Shown piece after piece: positions 1-8,703 of a DNA stretch of 64,000 nucleotides. Under the pieces are notes generated by a model that saw only the letters and a list, made by a program, of their open reading frames with translations, had not been told where the DNA came from and ran no database searches. Within the stretch, counting starts at the first letter, position 1, and each line of letters begins with the position of its first letter. This DNA is from Kroppenstedtia sanguinis. Lineage in GTDB: Bacteria; Bacillota; Bacilli; Thermoactinomycetales; DSM-45169. The position numbers were made by a program, and so were the translations under genes. The stretch spans positions 6,093-70,092 of the forward strand of contig NZ_JBNPXF010000017.1 of assembly GCF_050433445.1 (NCBI RefSeq), given 5' to 3'.

Positions 1-133
1 AACTGGGATCACTCAGAATGGAAAACGGAGCGTTTCGTGACAAAGTGTACGAGAACAGGGATCGCCGCCAAGAGGAACTACCTTGTATCCCAACGATCTC
101 GTAGTAGACGCAATCTGTTACCCAAAATATGGC
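1..133 (+). repeat. Truncated right-hand part of the dispersed MITE-like repeat (copy A)
   Basis: The segment ends with ACCCAAAATATGGC at about 119-133, the same string that sits just inside the right terminus of the intact copy at 62424-62675. The preceding TATCCCAACGAT resembles that copy's interior. After GGC the expected terminal TAATCAACAC is absent, so the end is lost or diverged. The left part may lie outside the window. No coding ORF is convincing here. Confidence 0.4.
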
Positions 134-156
134 GAGCTCACCCCTTGTCTCCATGG

Positions 157-185
157 TTATAAATCCGCCCAGGTTGCTCATATTA
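157..185 (+). promoter_or_regulatory. Putative sigma-F/G-type promoter of gerD
   Basis: A -10-like CATATTA (179-185) fits the forespore pattern CATnnTA, and TTATA (157-161) lies 17 bp upstream as a -35-like element. Forespore expression is what is known for gerD in Bacillus. The match is by eye and the -35 is weak. Confidence 0.5.
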
Positions 186-219
186 ATGGTAAGATTCTCA
201 AGGGAAGGGCGGACCTTTC

Positions 220-849
220 ATGGACAGAACCCTACGACGGGCACTCCTATTGATCTTATCCATATTCCTGGTCATCCTCACCTCCTGTAGCCCCAACCCC
301 AAGCCCGAGGGCAAACAACAGGGGTATCAGGAATCCAAACAGTTGGTAATGGATGTCCTCCATACTCAAGAAGGAAAAAAAGCCTTAAAAGAAGTCATGC
401 AGGAACCTGAATTTAAAAGAGAAATCATCATTTCGGATCAGGATCTTGAAAAAACGATCCATCAGTCGATAACCGACCCACAAATGCAAAAACAGCTGGA
501 AAGGCTATTCAAAAAGCCACAGGTAGCCGCCAGTTTTGCCAAAGCGACCCAAAAAGAGCAGAAAAATCTTTTAAAACAGCTGATGAAGGATCCTGAATAT
601 CAGAAGATGATGCTGGATATACTTAAAGACCCAGAATTCTCCAAGCAATTGCATCAAGTGATGAAAAGCCAAGAAAACCGGAAGCAGATGCAAAAAGTGA
701 TGGAGGAAACCTTGGAAAGCCCCATTTTCAAAGAGAAGTTTCTCAAATTGCTCAGTGAATCCATGAAAGAGTCACCTTCGAAAAAAGGCGGCCAACAAGG
801 AGGGAGCCAGGAAGAGGGAGGAAAAAAACAGAGTGAAACCGGGTTATAA
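220..849 (+). CDS. gerD: Spore germination lipoprotein GerD
   Basis: The 209-residue product starts with a short signal peptide (residues 1-22) ending in a lipobox LTSC, with the lipidated cysteine at residue 23. The rest is a charged, helical region in which short units such as DPEYQKMM, DPEFSKQL and SPIFKEKF recur, followed by a Gly/Gln/Lys-rich polar tail. This is the plan of GerD, the inner-membrane scaffold that clusters nutrient receptors in germinosomes of Bacillales spores. Its place next to mrp and cwlD matches the B. subtilis order, but here it is on the opposite strand to them. A sigma-F/G-like promoter precedes it. A repeat element is inserted directly after its stop codon. Confidence 0.9.
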   Translation: MDRTLRRALLLILSIFLVILTSCSPNPKPEGKQQGYQESKQLVMDVLHTQEGKKALKEVMQEPEFKREIIISDQDLEKTIHQSITDPQMQKQLERLFKKPQVAASFAKATQKEQKNLLKQLMKDPEYQKMMLDILKDPEFSKQLHQVMKSQENRKQMQKVMEETLESPIFKEKFLKLLSESMKESPSKKGGQQGGSQEEGGKKQSETGL

Positions 850-858
850 AGCTCAGAT

Positions 859-1117
859 CAGTGCTGTTGATTAACCAGAAAATAGGTGACGGAAGGGAGT
901 CGTAATGTTGCCAAAGCAACCTTTGTGCCACGGGCACTACAATTTAAAAGAGCTGAAGCTCTAGAGTTTAAGGGCAACCTTTTCCCTGTGTTGCTTCCGT
1001 AAGGTTTTGCTCCTGCCCGATGGTCAGATTTGGAGCGGCCAGATTTCACTTCCTTGTGCCGGATGGCAACCCGAGCGTGGTAGACCAAAATAGGGGGCGA
1101 ATCAATCAACAAACCTG
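859..1117 (+). repeat. MITE-like repeat, copy B, with 9-bp flanking duplication
   Basis: This 259-bp element begins CAGTGCTGTTGATTAACC and ends in the inverted form of CAGGTTTGTTGATT. It is flanked on both sides by the exact 9-mer AGCTCAGAT (850-858 and 1118-1126), which looks like a target-site duplication. The left 15-mer GCTGTTGATTAACCA is identical to that of copy D at 62424, and interior blocks (GGAGCGG, CTTGTGCC, GCAA) recur in the same order. It fills the gerD-fetB gap. The minus-strand ORF inside it has no homologue-like features and is regarded as chance. Confidence 0.75.
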
Positions 1118-1145
1118 AGCTCAGATCTTCCCCCCAAGGGCACCA

Positions 1146-1916
1146 TCACTTGTCTCCCTCCGTCTGTTGCCAGCCAACAAACTGGTGGGCGGAATTAAAC
1201 AGTGTCGGATACACCATCAATCCCAACAAAATGCTGACCAGCGCACTGGATGCGGTAAAGGAGAACATCACCAACAACTGATAGCGAACCGCTTCCACCG
1301 GGCTCGTCCCGGCGAGGATCAAACCCGTCATCATTCCAGGGAGTTGAACCAATCCCACTGTCTTCATCGAATCGATCATCGGGATCATCCCGGCCCGAAT
1401 CGCCCGATGGGTAGCCCTGCGACTGGCTTGCGCTCCAGTTGCGCCCAGCGAGAGTGCCACCCAGATCTCTTCTTTCATCGTCTCCGCATTTTCTTTTATC
1501 CGGTTCAACAGGAGAGAGGAGACCACCATCGAATTGCCCACCAGCATGCCACTGAGGGGAATCAAAGTCTGGGGGCGAGGTTCAATCATATCCAACAAAA
1601 GCATCATCCCCAATGTAAAACCGCATACAGTTGCGATGGTGACAAAAACCCGGGTAAAAATCCAAGGTATACCGGCTCCCCGGGATGCTGAGTTCCGGGC
1701 TGCCACTGTGATAGACAAAAGGATCATCCCCAGAATGTAATACCACTGATCCGCAGCAAAGATCAATTGCAGTACGTAACCGATCGCCATCAATTGAATC
1801 CCCGCCCGAATGGTGGCGATCAAAATATCCCGCTCCAACTTCAATTTCAACCAGAGGGATAGAACCATGGCAATCAGTATAAACCCTAATGTGGAGAGGG
1901 TTGCGGTGGCGCTCAT
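1146..1916 (-). CDS. ABC transporter permease, FetB (UPF0014) family
   Basis: The hydrophobic product of 256 residues has about seven predicted membrane segments and the signature GATGAQASRRATHRAIRAGM with a following PGMMTG region, typical of the FetB/YbbM family. In E. coli FetAB is implicated in iron export; the substrate here is unknown. The start is the ATG at 1916, which overlaps the TGA of the upstream ATPase by 4 bp (ATGA), so the two are translationally coupled. A longer frame beginning at 1961 would run inside the ATPase gene and is not preferred. The pair is extra compared with the B. subtilis gerD-mrp neighbourhood. Confidence 0.85.
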   Translation of the reverse strand: MSATATLSTLGFILIAMVLSLWLKLKLERDILIATIRAGIQLMAIGYVLQLIFAADQWYYILGMILLSITVAARNSASRGAGIPWIFTRVFVTIATVCGFTLGMMLLLDMIEPRPQTLIPLSGMLVGNSMVVSSLLLNRIKENAETMKEEIWVALSLGATGAQASRRATHRAIRAGMIPMIDSMKTVGLVQLPGMMTGLILAGTSPVEAVRYQLLVMFSFTASSALVSILLGLMVYPTLFNSAHQFVGWQQTEGDK

Positions 1917-2584
1917 TTCTTCACCTCTTCCAAGATCAACTGTCCCTCCTCCAGTTTCCATAACAGATCAGCCATTCTTTCCGCTTGCTCCCGCTGGTGG
2001 CTGATCAACAGAACGGTGCGACCCAAATCCCGTACACGGATCATCATTTTTTCCACCGTTTCAGTACTTTGGGGATCGAGGGAGGATGTCGGTTCATCCA
2101 ACATCAGGACAGGGGAATTCAGCATCAAAGAGCGGGCCAGATTGACTCGTTGTTTCTCTCCTCCCGACAAGCTATCCACAGGCCTCTTCAGAAAGGACTC
2201 TGACAATCCCACCTGTTTCAGCACCCCTCTCATCTGATCCGCTGATGCCTTTTCTCCTTGAAGAGACAAAGGGTAAGACAGGTTTTCCTCGACAGTGTCC
2301 AAAAACAAAATCGGAGTTTGATGAACATAATGTATCTCCCGCCGCAGATGAACCGGGTCCCATTGGGTCAGGGGAATCCCCAGGTAAGTGATCTCCCCTT
2401 CATCGGGATTTTCCAGGCGATTCAGGAGACGAAATAACGTGCTCTTCCCTGTTCCTGAGGAACCCATAAAGACGGACAATCTCCCCTTGGGAATCTCAGC
2501 AGATATCTTATTCAGAGGGGTTACAGTCCCATGGGCGCTCGGGTACCCTTTGCTCACCTCATCGATTCGGATCAACTCTCCCAT
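1913..2584 (-). CDS. ABC transporter ATP-binding protein, FetA-like
   Basis: This 223-residue nucleotide-binding subunit carries a Walker A (GSSGTGKST, about residues 41-49), Q-loop, the signature LSGGEKQR, a Walker B with VLMLDEPTSSLD, and the switch histidine in LLISHQ. It overlaps its permease partner by 4 bp, which fixes the pair as one exporter-type ABC system. The family is close to FetA/YbbL; function as an iron or metal exporter is inferred from that family only. It is transcribed after mrp but is separated from it by an intrinsic terminator. Confidence 0.88.
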   Translation of the reverse strand: MGELIRIDEVSKGYPSAHGTVTPLNKISAEIPKGRLSVFMGSSGTGKSTLFRLLNRLENPDEGEITYLGIPLTQWDPVHLRREIHYVHQTPILFLDTVEENLSYPLSLQGEKASADQMRGVLKQVGLSESFLKRPVDSLSGGEKQRVNLARSLMLNSPVLMLDEPTSSLDPQSTETVEKMMIRVRDLGRTVLLISHQREQAERMADLLWKLEEGQLILEEVKK

Positions 2585-2605
2585 ATGCCCATCTCCTTTC
2601 TTTCC

Positions 2606-2635
2606 AAAATAAAGACACCGGCGAGGGCCGGTGTC
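2606..2635 (-). terminator. Intrinsic terminator downstream of mrp
   Basis: On the minus strand GACACCGGC and GCCGGTGTC form a 9-bp stem with a CCTC loop, followed by TTTATTTT. It lies between the mrp stop and the start of the FetA-like gene, so that gene probably has its own promoter or depends on read-through. Confidence 0.8.
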
Positions 2636-2718
2636 GGTGGCTTCATCGCTCCTTCCGATTCGCCATCAGGATCCTTGGTATCTGCTGATTTCCTTCTCTG
2701 TGACCGACGGGATCGCGT

Positions 2719-3834
2719 TCAGACCCGGTTCGATACTTTTCGTGCCAGTTCGCGGTAAAGTTGACCTGTTGGACTCCCCTCTGCATATATAGATGGGGAA
2801 AACTCAGGGTCCTCAGGATCACCGTTGTCGGGAGCCCCGAGGGGAATCTGGATGAGCAGTTCCGTATTCAATTCTTCAGCCAGTTTTCTACCCCCGTCCC
2901 GGCCGAATATGTAGTCGCGGTTTCCACAGGAAGAGCACTGATAATAGGCCATATTTTCGACCACACCGAGAATCTCATGTTTTGTATGGATGGCCATCGC
3001 TCCTGCCCGGGCGGCCACAAAAGCGGCGGTGGCATGAGGGGTGGTAACTAATAGTTCTTTGCTTTGGGGTAACATCTGTTGGATATCGAGGGCGACATCT
3101 CCAGTTCCCGGCGGCAAATCCAGGATCATATAATCCAGCTCTTCCCAAGCCACCTCCTGGAAGAAGTTGCGCAACATTTTGCCCAACATGGGCCCCCGCC
3201 AGATGACAGGCGCATTTTCCTCCACGAAAAAGCCCATGGAGATCACTTTAACGCCAAAGCGTTCCACAGGATAGATGGTCTTATCCACTACCGCAGGGCG
3301 CTCTTCAATCCCCATCATATCCGGAACACTAAATCCGTAGATATCCGCATCAATCACTCCGACCCTTTTTCCTTCCCGGGCCAGTGCTACAGCCAGGTTG
3401 ACGGCAACCGTGGACTTTCCAACGCCACCTTTCCCGCTGGCAACCGAGATAAATTGGGTGGGAGAGTCTTTAGACAAGATGGAAGGAATCTGATTTTCCT
3501 GCTGCAAGGCAGGGCGGCCAGCCGCCCGGCGTGTACGAACCTTTTCTTGATGTTCCCGACGAATCCTCTCTGCCAAAGCATCCTGTTCTTTAGCAGAGAG
3601 TGTGTCAAATTCAATCTCCACTTGGTCAACGCCAGCTTGGCGAAGAGTGGCAACCACCTTTTCCCGAAGGAGTTCCCGATGTGAAGAATCTTCGGAGAAA
3701 AGCATAACGGTCAAGGCCACCCGATCCCCAAAGATCCGAAGGTTGCGGACCAGGTTCAGTGCCACCAGATTGTGCTTCAGCTCTGGCTCTTCCACTTTCC
3801 GGAGTGCTTCCAATATCTCTTCAACGGTCAGCAT
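2719..3834 (-). CDS. mrp: Mrp/NBP35-family P-loop ATPase (SalA/ApbC-like)
   Basis: The 371-residue protein has an N-terminal MIP18/DUF59 domain (about 1-75), a linker rich in Arg/Gln, and a MinD-like ATPase domain with the deviant Walker A GKGGVGKST at about 134-142 and the DLPPGTGD motif. A C-terminal CSSC pair fits Fe-S cluster binding. Relatives carry Fe-S clusters to target proteins; the B. subtilis homologue SalA also affects scoC expression. The ATG at 3834 is chosen because GAGGTG precedes it at a proper distance and because the frame further upstream enters cwlD. It follows cwlD as in Bacillus. Confidence 0.9.
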   Translation of the reverse strand: MLTVEEILEALRKVEEPELKHNLVALNLVRNLRIFGDRVALTVMLFSEDSSHRELLREKVVATLRQAGVDQVEIEFDTLSAKEQDALAERIRREHQEKVRTRRAAGRPALQQENQIPSILSKDSPTQFISVASGKGGVGKSTVAVNLAVALAREGKRVGVIDADIYGFSVPDMMGIEERPAVVDKTIYPVERFGVKVISMGFFVEENAPVIWRGPMLGKMLRNFFQEVAWEELDYMILDLPPGTGDVALDIQQMLPQSKELLVTTPHATAAFVAARAGAMAIHTKHEILGVVENMAYYQCSSCGNRDYIFGRDGGRKLAEELNTELLIQIPLGAPDNGDPEDPEFSPSIYAEGSPTGQLYRELARKVSNRV

Positions 3835-3889
3835 GGGCTCACACCTCGATGACTGTGACATTTTCATTTTCAACCTGATTATAACACAC

Positions 3890-4627
3890 TTATTTATCCC
3901 CCATCTTTTGTGAATCCTCCACCGAGTAATAACGAAGAAGACCATTGTAGATCGCGGAGGCTACTTTCTTCTGATAAGCTCCCTCCCCCAGCATCCTCGC
4001 CTCGGCAGGATTGGATAGGAATCCGACCTCCACCAAGGCTGCAGGTACAGGGGATGTCTTCAGTATGTAGACCTCGCCGCTATATCGGGCCTTCCGATCT
4101 GTGTTATCCAGGTTGCGAATCAGTTCGGACTGGATACTTTCCGCCAATTTTTTATTGGCCTCCATTGTGGGGTAGTAGAAAGTTTGGGCACCGGACCAAC
4201 GGGGAGAAGGGATCGCATTGAGATGAATGCTGATAAAGACATCTGCACCGCTGGTCTTGACTATACGGGCCCGCTCCATCAAATCAGTCGCCTTCCGCCT
4301 TCGTTGACTGGCACCCGCCAAATCCTTGTCAACTTCGCGGGTCATAAACACCAGTGCACCTGATTCCTGTAGATAATCTCGAAGTAGAAGGGAAATCTTC
4401 AGGGTTACCTCTTTTTCCTGAAGCCCCTCCCGACTGACCGCCCCACCATCATAGCCCCCATGTCCCGGATCCAATACAATCACCTTGCCAGACAAGGGCA
4501 TACTCCATACATTTAAATTGCCTGGAATGCCATAAGTGGCCGCCACCCACAGGAAGATAGCCGCCAATGCCGCCCCTATCCCTAAGCTTATCTTCCGCTT
4601 TCGCGACCACTCCCCCCGTTTCTCCAT
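3890..4627 (-). CDS. cwlD: Germination-specific N-acetylmuramoyl-L-alanine amidase CwlD
   Basis: The 245-residue protein has a basic N-terminus, one membrane anchor (about residues 12-33) and an Amidase_3 domain. DPGHGG (about 53-58) supplies the zinc histidine, with ISIHLNA and a C-terminal VEVGFLSN also present. CwlD removes peptide side chains from spore cortex muramic acid so that PdaA can form muramic lactam. The ATG at 4627 has GGGGAG 9 nt upstream; an in-frame ATG at 4663 lacks a good ribosome site. It sits between the DUF2521 gene and mrp, as in Bacillus. Confidence 0.9.
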   Translation of the reverse strand: MEKRGEWSRKRKISLGIGAALAAIFLWVAATYGIPGNLNVWSMPLSGKVIVLDPGHGGYDGGAVSREGLQEKEVTLKISLLLRDYLQESGALVFMTREVDKDLAGASQRRRKATDLMERARIVKTSGADVFISIHLNAIPSPRWSGAQTFYYPTMEANKKLAESIQSELIRNLDNTDRKARYSGEVYILKTSPVPAALVEVGFLSNPAEARMLGEGAYQKKVASAIYNGLLRYYSVEDSQKMGDK

Positions 4628-4690
4628 CAGAGCCGACTCCCCCCGCAGATTCATTTGATTCATATATATGGGACGAGTCGGGTCCTTATG

Positions 4691-5158
4691 TCAGAGGATC
4701 CCCCGCTTCCGCAGTCGGATTCCGTAATCGACGCCCTGGATAAACCAACGGGATGTGACTTCTTCAAAAAAATACATGACCGACTGGACGGTCCATTCGT
4801 CCAGCTGCCGAAAGACATCCATTTCCTCGGCGATTTGACCGATCAGTCGACCGCCCTCGTATCCAAAAACTCGGTTGCACCAACGCCTGCGCACAGAGGC
4901 AGGCAGACTGGGGGGACATTCTACTTCTCCTTTTCTGCTGGCTTCCATGCCGGAGACATAAGCTTCAAAAGCTAATCGGTATGCTGCCTCATCGATCGCT
5001 ACCCGTTGCGGTGTGGCTAAAAAGTTGACAGCAGGCTCCAACACACTGTCGATCAACCGGGACAACTTCCCCCATGGAAATCCGTAGAGAGCCTCCTGTC
5101 TCATTTTTTCCACTCGATTGAGGCGCCACACCTCCAACCAAACTACTTTACTCACCAT
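4691..5158 (-). CDS. DUF2521 (YbaK-like) protein
   Basis: The 155-residue soluble protein has no catalytic motif that I recognise. Its position between rpsI and cwlD, its length and sequence features (a YGFPWGKL stretch, conserved RWCNRVFGYEGGRL, and RWFIQGVDYGI) match the YbaK/DUF2521 family of Bacillales, whose function is unknown. A run of G precedes the start; ATG at 5158 and the adjacent GTG at 5155 are both possible, the latter having the better spacing. Confidence 0.7.
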   Translation of the reverse strand: MVSKVVWLEVWRLNRVEKMRQEALYGFPWGKLSRLIDSVLEPAVNFLATPQRVAIDEAAYRLAFEAYVSGMEASRKGEVECPPSLPASVRRRWCNRVFGYEGGRLIGQIAEEMDVFRQLDEWTVQSVMYFFEEVTSRWFIQGVDYGIRLRKRGIL

Positions 5159-5228
5159 GAACCCCCCTGTTCGGAGTACCCATAGTGTTGCCGGAGAGTT
5201 CAGGGGTTACTTTTGTAAAATCAGGCAT

Positions 5229-5251
5229 TAAAAAAACCCGCCAAAGGCGGG
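5229..5251 (-). terminator. Intrinsic terminator of the rplM-rpsI operon
   Basis: On the minus strand CCCGCC-TTT-GGCGGG is followed by a run of seven T. It lies just after the rpsI stop codon. Confidence 0.9.
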
Positions 5252-5268
5252 GACTTTCGATATACCAT

Positions 5269-5661
5269 TTACCGTTTGGAGAATTGGGGAGCGCGGCGAG
5301 CCTTTTTGAGACCATACTTTTTCCGTTCTTTCATCCGCGGGTCCCGTGTCAGAAAGCCGGCTTTTTTAAGCGTCGAGCGCAATTCCGGGTCCACTTTCAG
5401 GAGGGCCCGGGCGATTCCGTGGCGAATCGCTCCAGCTTGACCGGTGAAACCTCCACCGTCCACATTGACGAGGACATCATAGCGATTCACCGTATCGGTC
5501 AGAACCAAGGGTTGTTTCACAATCGCTTTCAGGGTTTCTAGTCCGAAATAGGTGTCCATGTCCCGACCGTTGATCACCACGCGACCATCACCGGGCACCA
5601 AGCGGACACGGGCGACAGACTCCTTGCGACGGCCGGTGCCATTAAATTGGACTTGTGCCAA
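5269..5661 (-). CDS. rpsI: 30S ribosomal protein S9
   Basis: The 130-residue product shows the S9 start QFNGTGRRKESVARVRL, the GGGFTGQAGAIRHGIARAL core and the basic C-terminal tail ending KKARRAPQFSKR, which reaches the ribosomal P site. The start codon is TTG with GGAGGG 8 nt upstream. It follows rplM by about 20 bp and a terminator follows it. Confidence 0.97.
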   Translation of the reverse strand: MAQVQFNGTGRRKESVARVRLVPGDGRVVINGRDMDTYFGLETLKAIVKQPLVLTDTVNRYDVLVNVDGGGFTGQAGAIRHGIARALLKVDPELRSTLKKAGFLTRDPRMKERKKYGLKKARRAPQFSKR

Positions 5662-5680
5662 AATCAGTTCCCTCCTTTAC

Positions 5681-6118
5681 TTATCCTCTGACTTCCCATT
5701 TTTCGGGTTTTTGCGCTTCATGGGGATGTTCCGATCCCGCATATACTTTCAATTTCTTTAATTGCTGCCGTCCAAGGGAATTCTTCGGCAACATGCCTTT
5801 AACAGCCTGTTCGATCATGCGATCCGGACGGTTTTCTCGGAGATCACCGGCGGAAACGGCTTTGATTCCACCTGGATAACCCGAGTGACGATAATACATT
5901 TTCTGCTCCGCTTTTTTGCCAGTCAAGCGAACTTTGGAAGCGTTGATGACAATTACGAAATCACCGGTATCCACGTGAGGCGTATATTCCGGCTTATGTT
6001 TCCCCCGCAACAGGGTGGCCACTTCCGTGGCGACGCGACCCAGGGGCTGATCCGCAACGTCAACCACTACCCATTTCCGTTCCACCTGGTTCGGTTTGGC
6101 CATGTATGTGGTTCGCAT
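5681..6118 (-). CDS. rplM: 50S ribosomal protein L13
   Basis: The 145-residue protein has L13 landmarks: WVVVDVADQPLGRVAT, LRGKHKPEYTPHVDTGD, and KMYYRHSGYPGG. Of two adjacent ATG codons the second (6118) lies 6 nt from GGAGGG and is preferred; the first is only 3 nt away. It is the first gene of the rplM-rpsI pair. Confidence 0.96.
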   Translation of the reverse strand: MRTTYMAKPNQVERKWVVVDVADQPLGRVATEVATLLRGKHKPEYTPHVDTGDFVIVINASKVRLTGKKAEQKMYYRHSGYPGGIKAVSAGDLRENRPDRMIEQAVKGMLPKNSLGRQQLKKLKVYAGSEHPHEAQKPEKWEVRG

Positions 6119-6270
6119 CATTTTCCCTCCTCGTATCAGAGACAGATAAATCTATAACATCCCAACATTTTTTTCAACCGTGCGCCGAACATGTTTCCAC
6201 CGGGGCAAGTGGAAAAATACCAACGCTCATATTACACCAACAAGGGTGAGAAGTCAAGAGATGGGATTTT

Positions 6271-7029
6271 TCACGGTTTCCCGCTCCAGGGGGTGTAACC
6301 CACTTTCATCAGGGTCAAGCCCTCTGGAGGAAAGGTTTTCCCTGCAACGGATCGGTCTTTCGCCTGCAGGATCTCCCCCATTTCTTCAGGGGAGATTTTC
6401 CCGGCTCCGATCTCTACCAGGGTTCCCGTGAGGATTCGTACCATATGGTAAAGAAAACCGTTTCCCACCACTTCCATGGAGAAAATCCCGGGGTCCACTT
6501 CCTTCACTTCACAGCGATATAAAGTCCTTCTCCGATCCTTCACCTGAGCCCGAGCTGCGGAAAAAGAAGTAAAGTCATGAGTGCCCAACACGTATCCGGT
6601 CGCCCTCTGCATACGGACACAGGAGAGAGGGTAGGGATAATGAGTTTGATACCGGCGACGGAAAAGATCGGGTAGCGAGGATGTATCAATCGTATAGCGG
6701 TAATGTTTCCAACAGGCGTCATGTTGGGCGTGAAATTCCAGAGGAACCTCATTCGCCTCTGTCACCAGCAAATCCCGCGGGAGGGAAGCGTTGAGCAGAC
6801 GTACCCAGCGCTCTGTCGGAATCGGAACCGAGGTTTTGAAATGAATGACTTGCCCCAGTGCATGAACTCCGGCATCTGTGCGCCCGGACCCGATGACAGA
6901 GATGCTCTCTCCAGTCACACGAGTGAGGAGCTTTTCCAAGGTTCCTTGTACGGTCCGTTTTCCCGGCTGACGCTGAAAGCCGGAAAAGTCGGTGCCGTCA
7001 TAAGCTACCGTCAGTTTGATTTTACCCAC
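6271..7029 (-). CDS. truA: tRNA pseudouridine(38-40) synthase TruA
   Basis: The 252-residue enzyme converts uridines 38-40 of the tRNA anticodon arm to pseudouridine. The catalytic aspartate is D52 in GSGRTDAGVHA, and FHAQHDACWKHYRY plus GNGFLYHMVRILTGTLVEIG are typical of the family. GTG start with GGGAGG upstream. It is the last gene after the ECF transporter genes, as in B. subtilis. Confidence 0.96.
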   Translation of the reverse strand: MGKIKLTVAYDGTDFSGFQRQPGKRTVQGTLEKLLTRVTGESISVIGSGRTDAGVHALGQVIHFKTSVPIPTERWVRLLNASLPRDLLVTEANEVPLEFHAQHDACWKHYRYTIDTSSLPDLFRRRYQTHYPYPLSCVRMQRATGYVLGTHDFTSFSAARAQVKDRRRTLYRCEVKEVDPGIFSMEVVGNGFLYHMVRILTGTLVEIGAGKISPEEMGEILQAKDRSVAGKTFPPEGLTLMKVGYTPWSGKP

Positions 7030-7045
7030 AGTCGACTCCCTCCCG

Positions 7046-7840
7046 TCAGTCCCGCAACCATACTAATCCCACCGTGAGCAGAGCCAATAGCAACAGAGTG
7101 ACCGTATCCGCTCTTCCCCAATGTAACTCCCGGATCCGCGTCCGCCCTCTGCCCCCTCTGTAGCCGCGGGCTTCCATCGCCAAGGCCAGATCTTCCGCCC
7201 TGCGAAAAGAGGAGATAAATAACGGGATCAGGACTGGAAGATAGCTTTTGGCTCGCTTAAACAGTCCCCCACTTTCAAAGTCCGCCCCCCGCGCCCGCTG
7301 CGCTTTGATAATTTTATCCGTCTCTTCCCATAAGGTAGGGATAAAGCGAAGGGCGATCGACATCATCAATGCCAATTCATGGGCGGGAACGCCAAATCGG
7401 GTTAACGGAGATAAGAGACGTTCTAGGCCATCTGTCAAGGCGATGGGGGAAGTGGTCAGAGTTAGCAAGGTCCCCATCAGAATCAAGATGAGAAAACGCA
7501 GGGAGATCCAGACCGCTTGCAGAGCTCCATTTTTATGGATCACGAGGGGCCCCCATTCCAGAATCACCCCTCCACCCTGGGTCAACCAAAGATGGAGAAT
7601 CCCCGTCAGCAAGATCAGGTACAGAATCGGCTTCAACCCCCGCAGGATGTTTCTCAGGGGAACACCGGACCCTACCAGCGCCCCTACTGTCAGACCTGCC
7701 AGCAAGCCATAGCTAGCCCCATTATTGGCGAGGAAGACCACAACCATAAAGCTGAAGACGAACAGTAGCTTGGCTCGGGGATCCAACCTGTGCAGAGGGG
7801 AGTCACCCGGTACGTATTGTCCCAGAATGGGATTTTGCAT
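7046..7840 (-). CDS. ecfT: ECF transporter transmembrane component EcfT
   Basis: The 264-residue integral membrane protein has the two coupling-helix ARG motifs (KAQRARGADFESG and AMEARGYRGG) that insert into EcfA1/EcfA2. It forms the energising module shared by several vitamin or metal S components. The ATG at 7840 overlaps the ecfA2 stop (ATGA). A TTG-started extension to 7864 exists but has a weak ribosome site. No S-component gene is seen nearby, as expected for a group II ECF system. Confidence 0.94.
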   Translation of the reverse strand: MQNPILGQYVPGDSPLHRLDPRAKLLFVFSFMVVVFLANNGASYGLLAGLTVGALVGSGVPLRNILRGLKPILYLILLTGILHLWLTQGGGVILEWGPLVIHKNGALQAVWISLRFLILILMGTLLTLTTSPIALTDGLERLLSPLTRFGVPAHELALMMSIALRFIPTLWEETDKIIKAQRARGADFESGGLFKRAKSYLPVLIPLFISSFRRAEDLALAMEARGYRGGRGRTRIRELHWGRADTVTLLLLALLTVGLVWLRD

Positions 7841-8703
7841 CAACGGGTTCGCCCCCGTTTCCAACGGAAGAGGATCTCTCGTTCCAGTGCATCCAGGGTC
7901 AACAGTCCCGCCGGCAATGGCGGATCCAACTTTTGATTAAGGCGAAGCGTCAATTGCGCCACCTCCGGCACTTCCAAGCCCCACTCTTCCAACTGCTCCC
8001 CTTGGGAGAAGACTTCAGCCGGGGTTCCTGCAAAGGCCATTTTTCCCTGATGCATGACAAAGATCTTTTCTGCGTACTGAGCCGCCTCCTCCATGCTGTG
8101 GGAGACGAGAATCACCGTCATCCCCCGCTCCCGGTGCAAAGCGTAGATCCGGTTCAAAAGCTCACGTTGTCCGACAGGATCCAATCCTGCCGTCGGTTCA
8201 TCCAATATCAGGATCTCGGGTTGCATCGCCAATACACCAGCTACAGCCACCCGACGCATTTGGCCACCACTTAACTGAAAGGGTGAGCGCTTGGATAAGT
8301 CCAGGCTCAGTCCCACCCAGTCCAGAGATTGCTCCACGCGCCGATCCACTTCCCTGTCACTCAGGCCCAGATTTCGCGGACCATAGGCAACATCCTTAGC
8401 TACGGTTTCCTCAAACAGCTGGTGTTCCGGATATTGAAACACCACCCCCACCCGGCCTCTAAGTGCGGACAAATCCCGACTGTCGGGGCTGATCTCCACC
8501 TCTCCCACTCGAATCCGTCCCCCGGTAGGGGGCAACAGACCGGCAATATGCTGAATCAAGGTGGATTTTCCCGAGCCGGTAGCGCCCACCACGGCTACGA
8601 TCCCTCCCGAAGGGATCTCCAACTCTACCCCCGACAAAGCGATCTGTTCAAAGGGAGTGCCAACCATATAGATATGGGTCAAGTCTTGGATAACAATGTC
8701 CAT
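7840..8703 (-). CDS. ecfA2: ECF transporter ATPase EcfA2
   Basis: The 287-residue ATPase has Walker A GATGSGKST (about 40-48), Q-loop in VFQYPEHQLF, signature LSGGQMRRVA, Walker B LILDEPTAGLDP and the H-loop VSHS. QMRR in the signature and the EHQLFEETV motif are characteristic of EcfA2 as opposed to EcfA1. It overlaps ecfA1 upstream by about 25 bp and ecfT downstream by 1 codon. Confidence 0.95.
   Translation of the reverse strand: MDIVIQDLTHIYMVGTPFEQIALSGVELEIPSGGIVAVVGATGSGKSTLIQHIAGLLPPTGGRIRVGEVEISPDSRDLSALRGRVGVVFQYPEHQLFEETVAKDVAYGPRNLGLSDREVDRRVEQSLDWVGLSLDLSKRSPFQLSGGQMRRVAVAGVLAMQPEILILDEPTAGLDPVGQRELLNRIYALHRERGMTVILVSHSMEEAAQYAEKIFVMHQGKMAFAGTPAEVFSQGEQLEEWGLEVPEVAQLTLRLNQKLDPPLPAGLLTLDALEREILFRWKRGRTR

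Noticed and set aside
858..1112. 84-residue minus-strand ORF in the gerD-fetB gap
   Set aside because: It lies entirely in repeat copy B, has no ribosome site, and the corresponding frame in copy D is not conserved except through the terminal repeat DNA.
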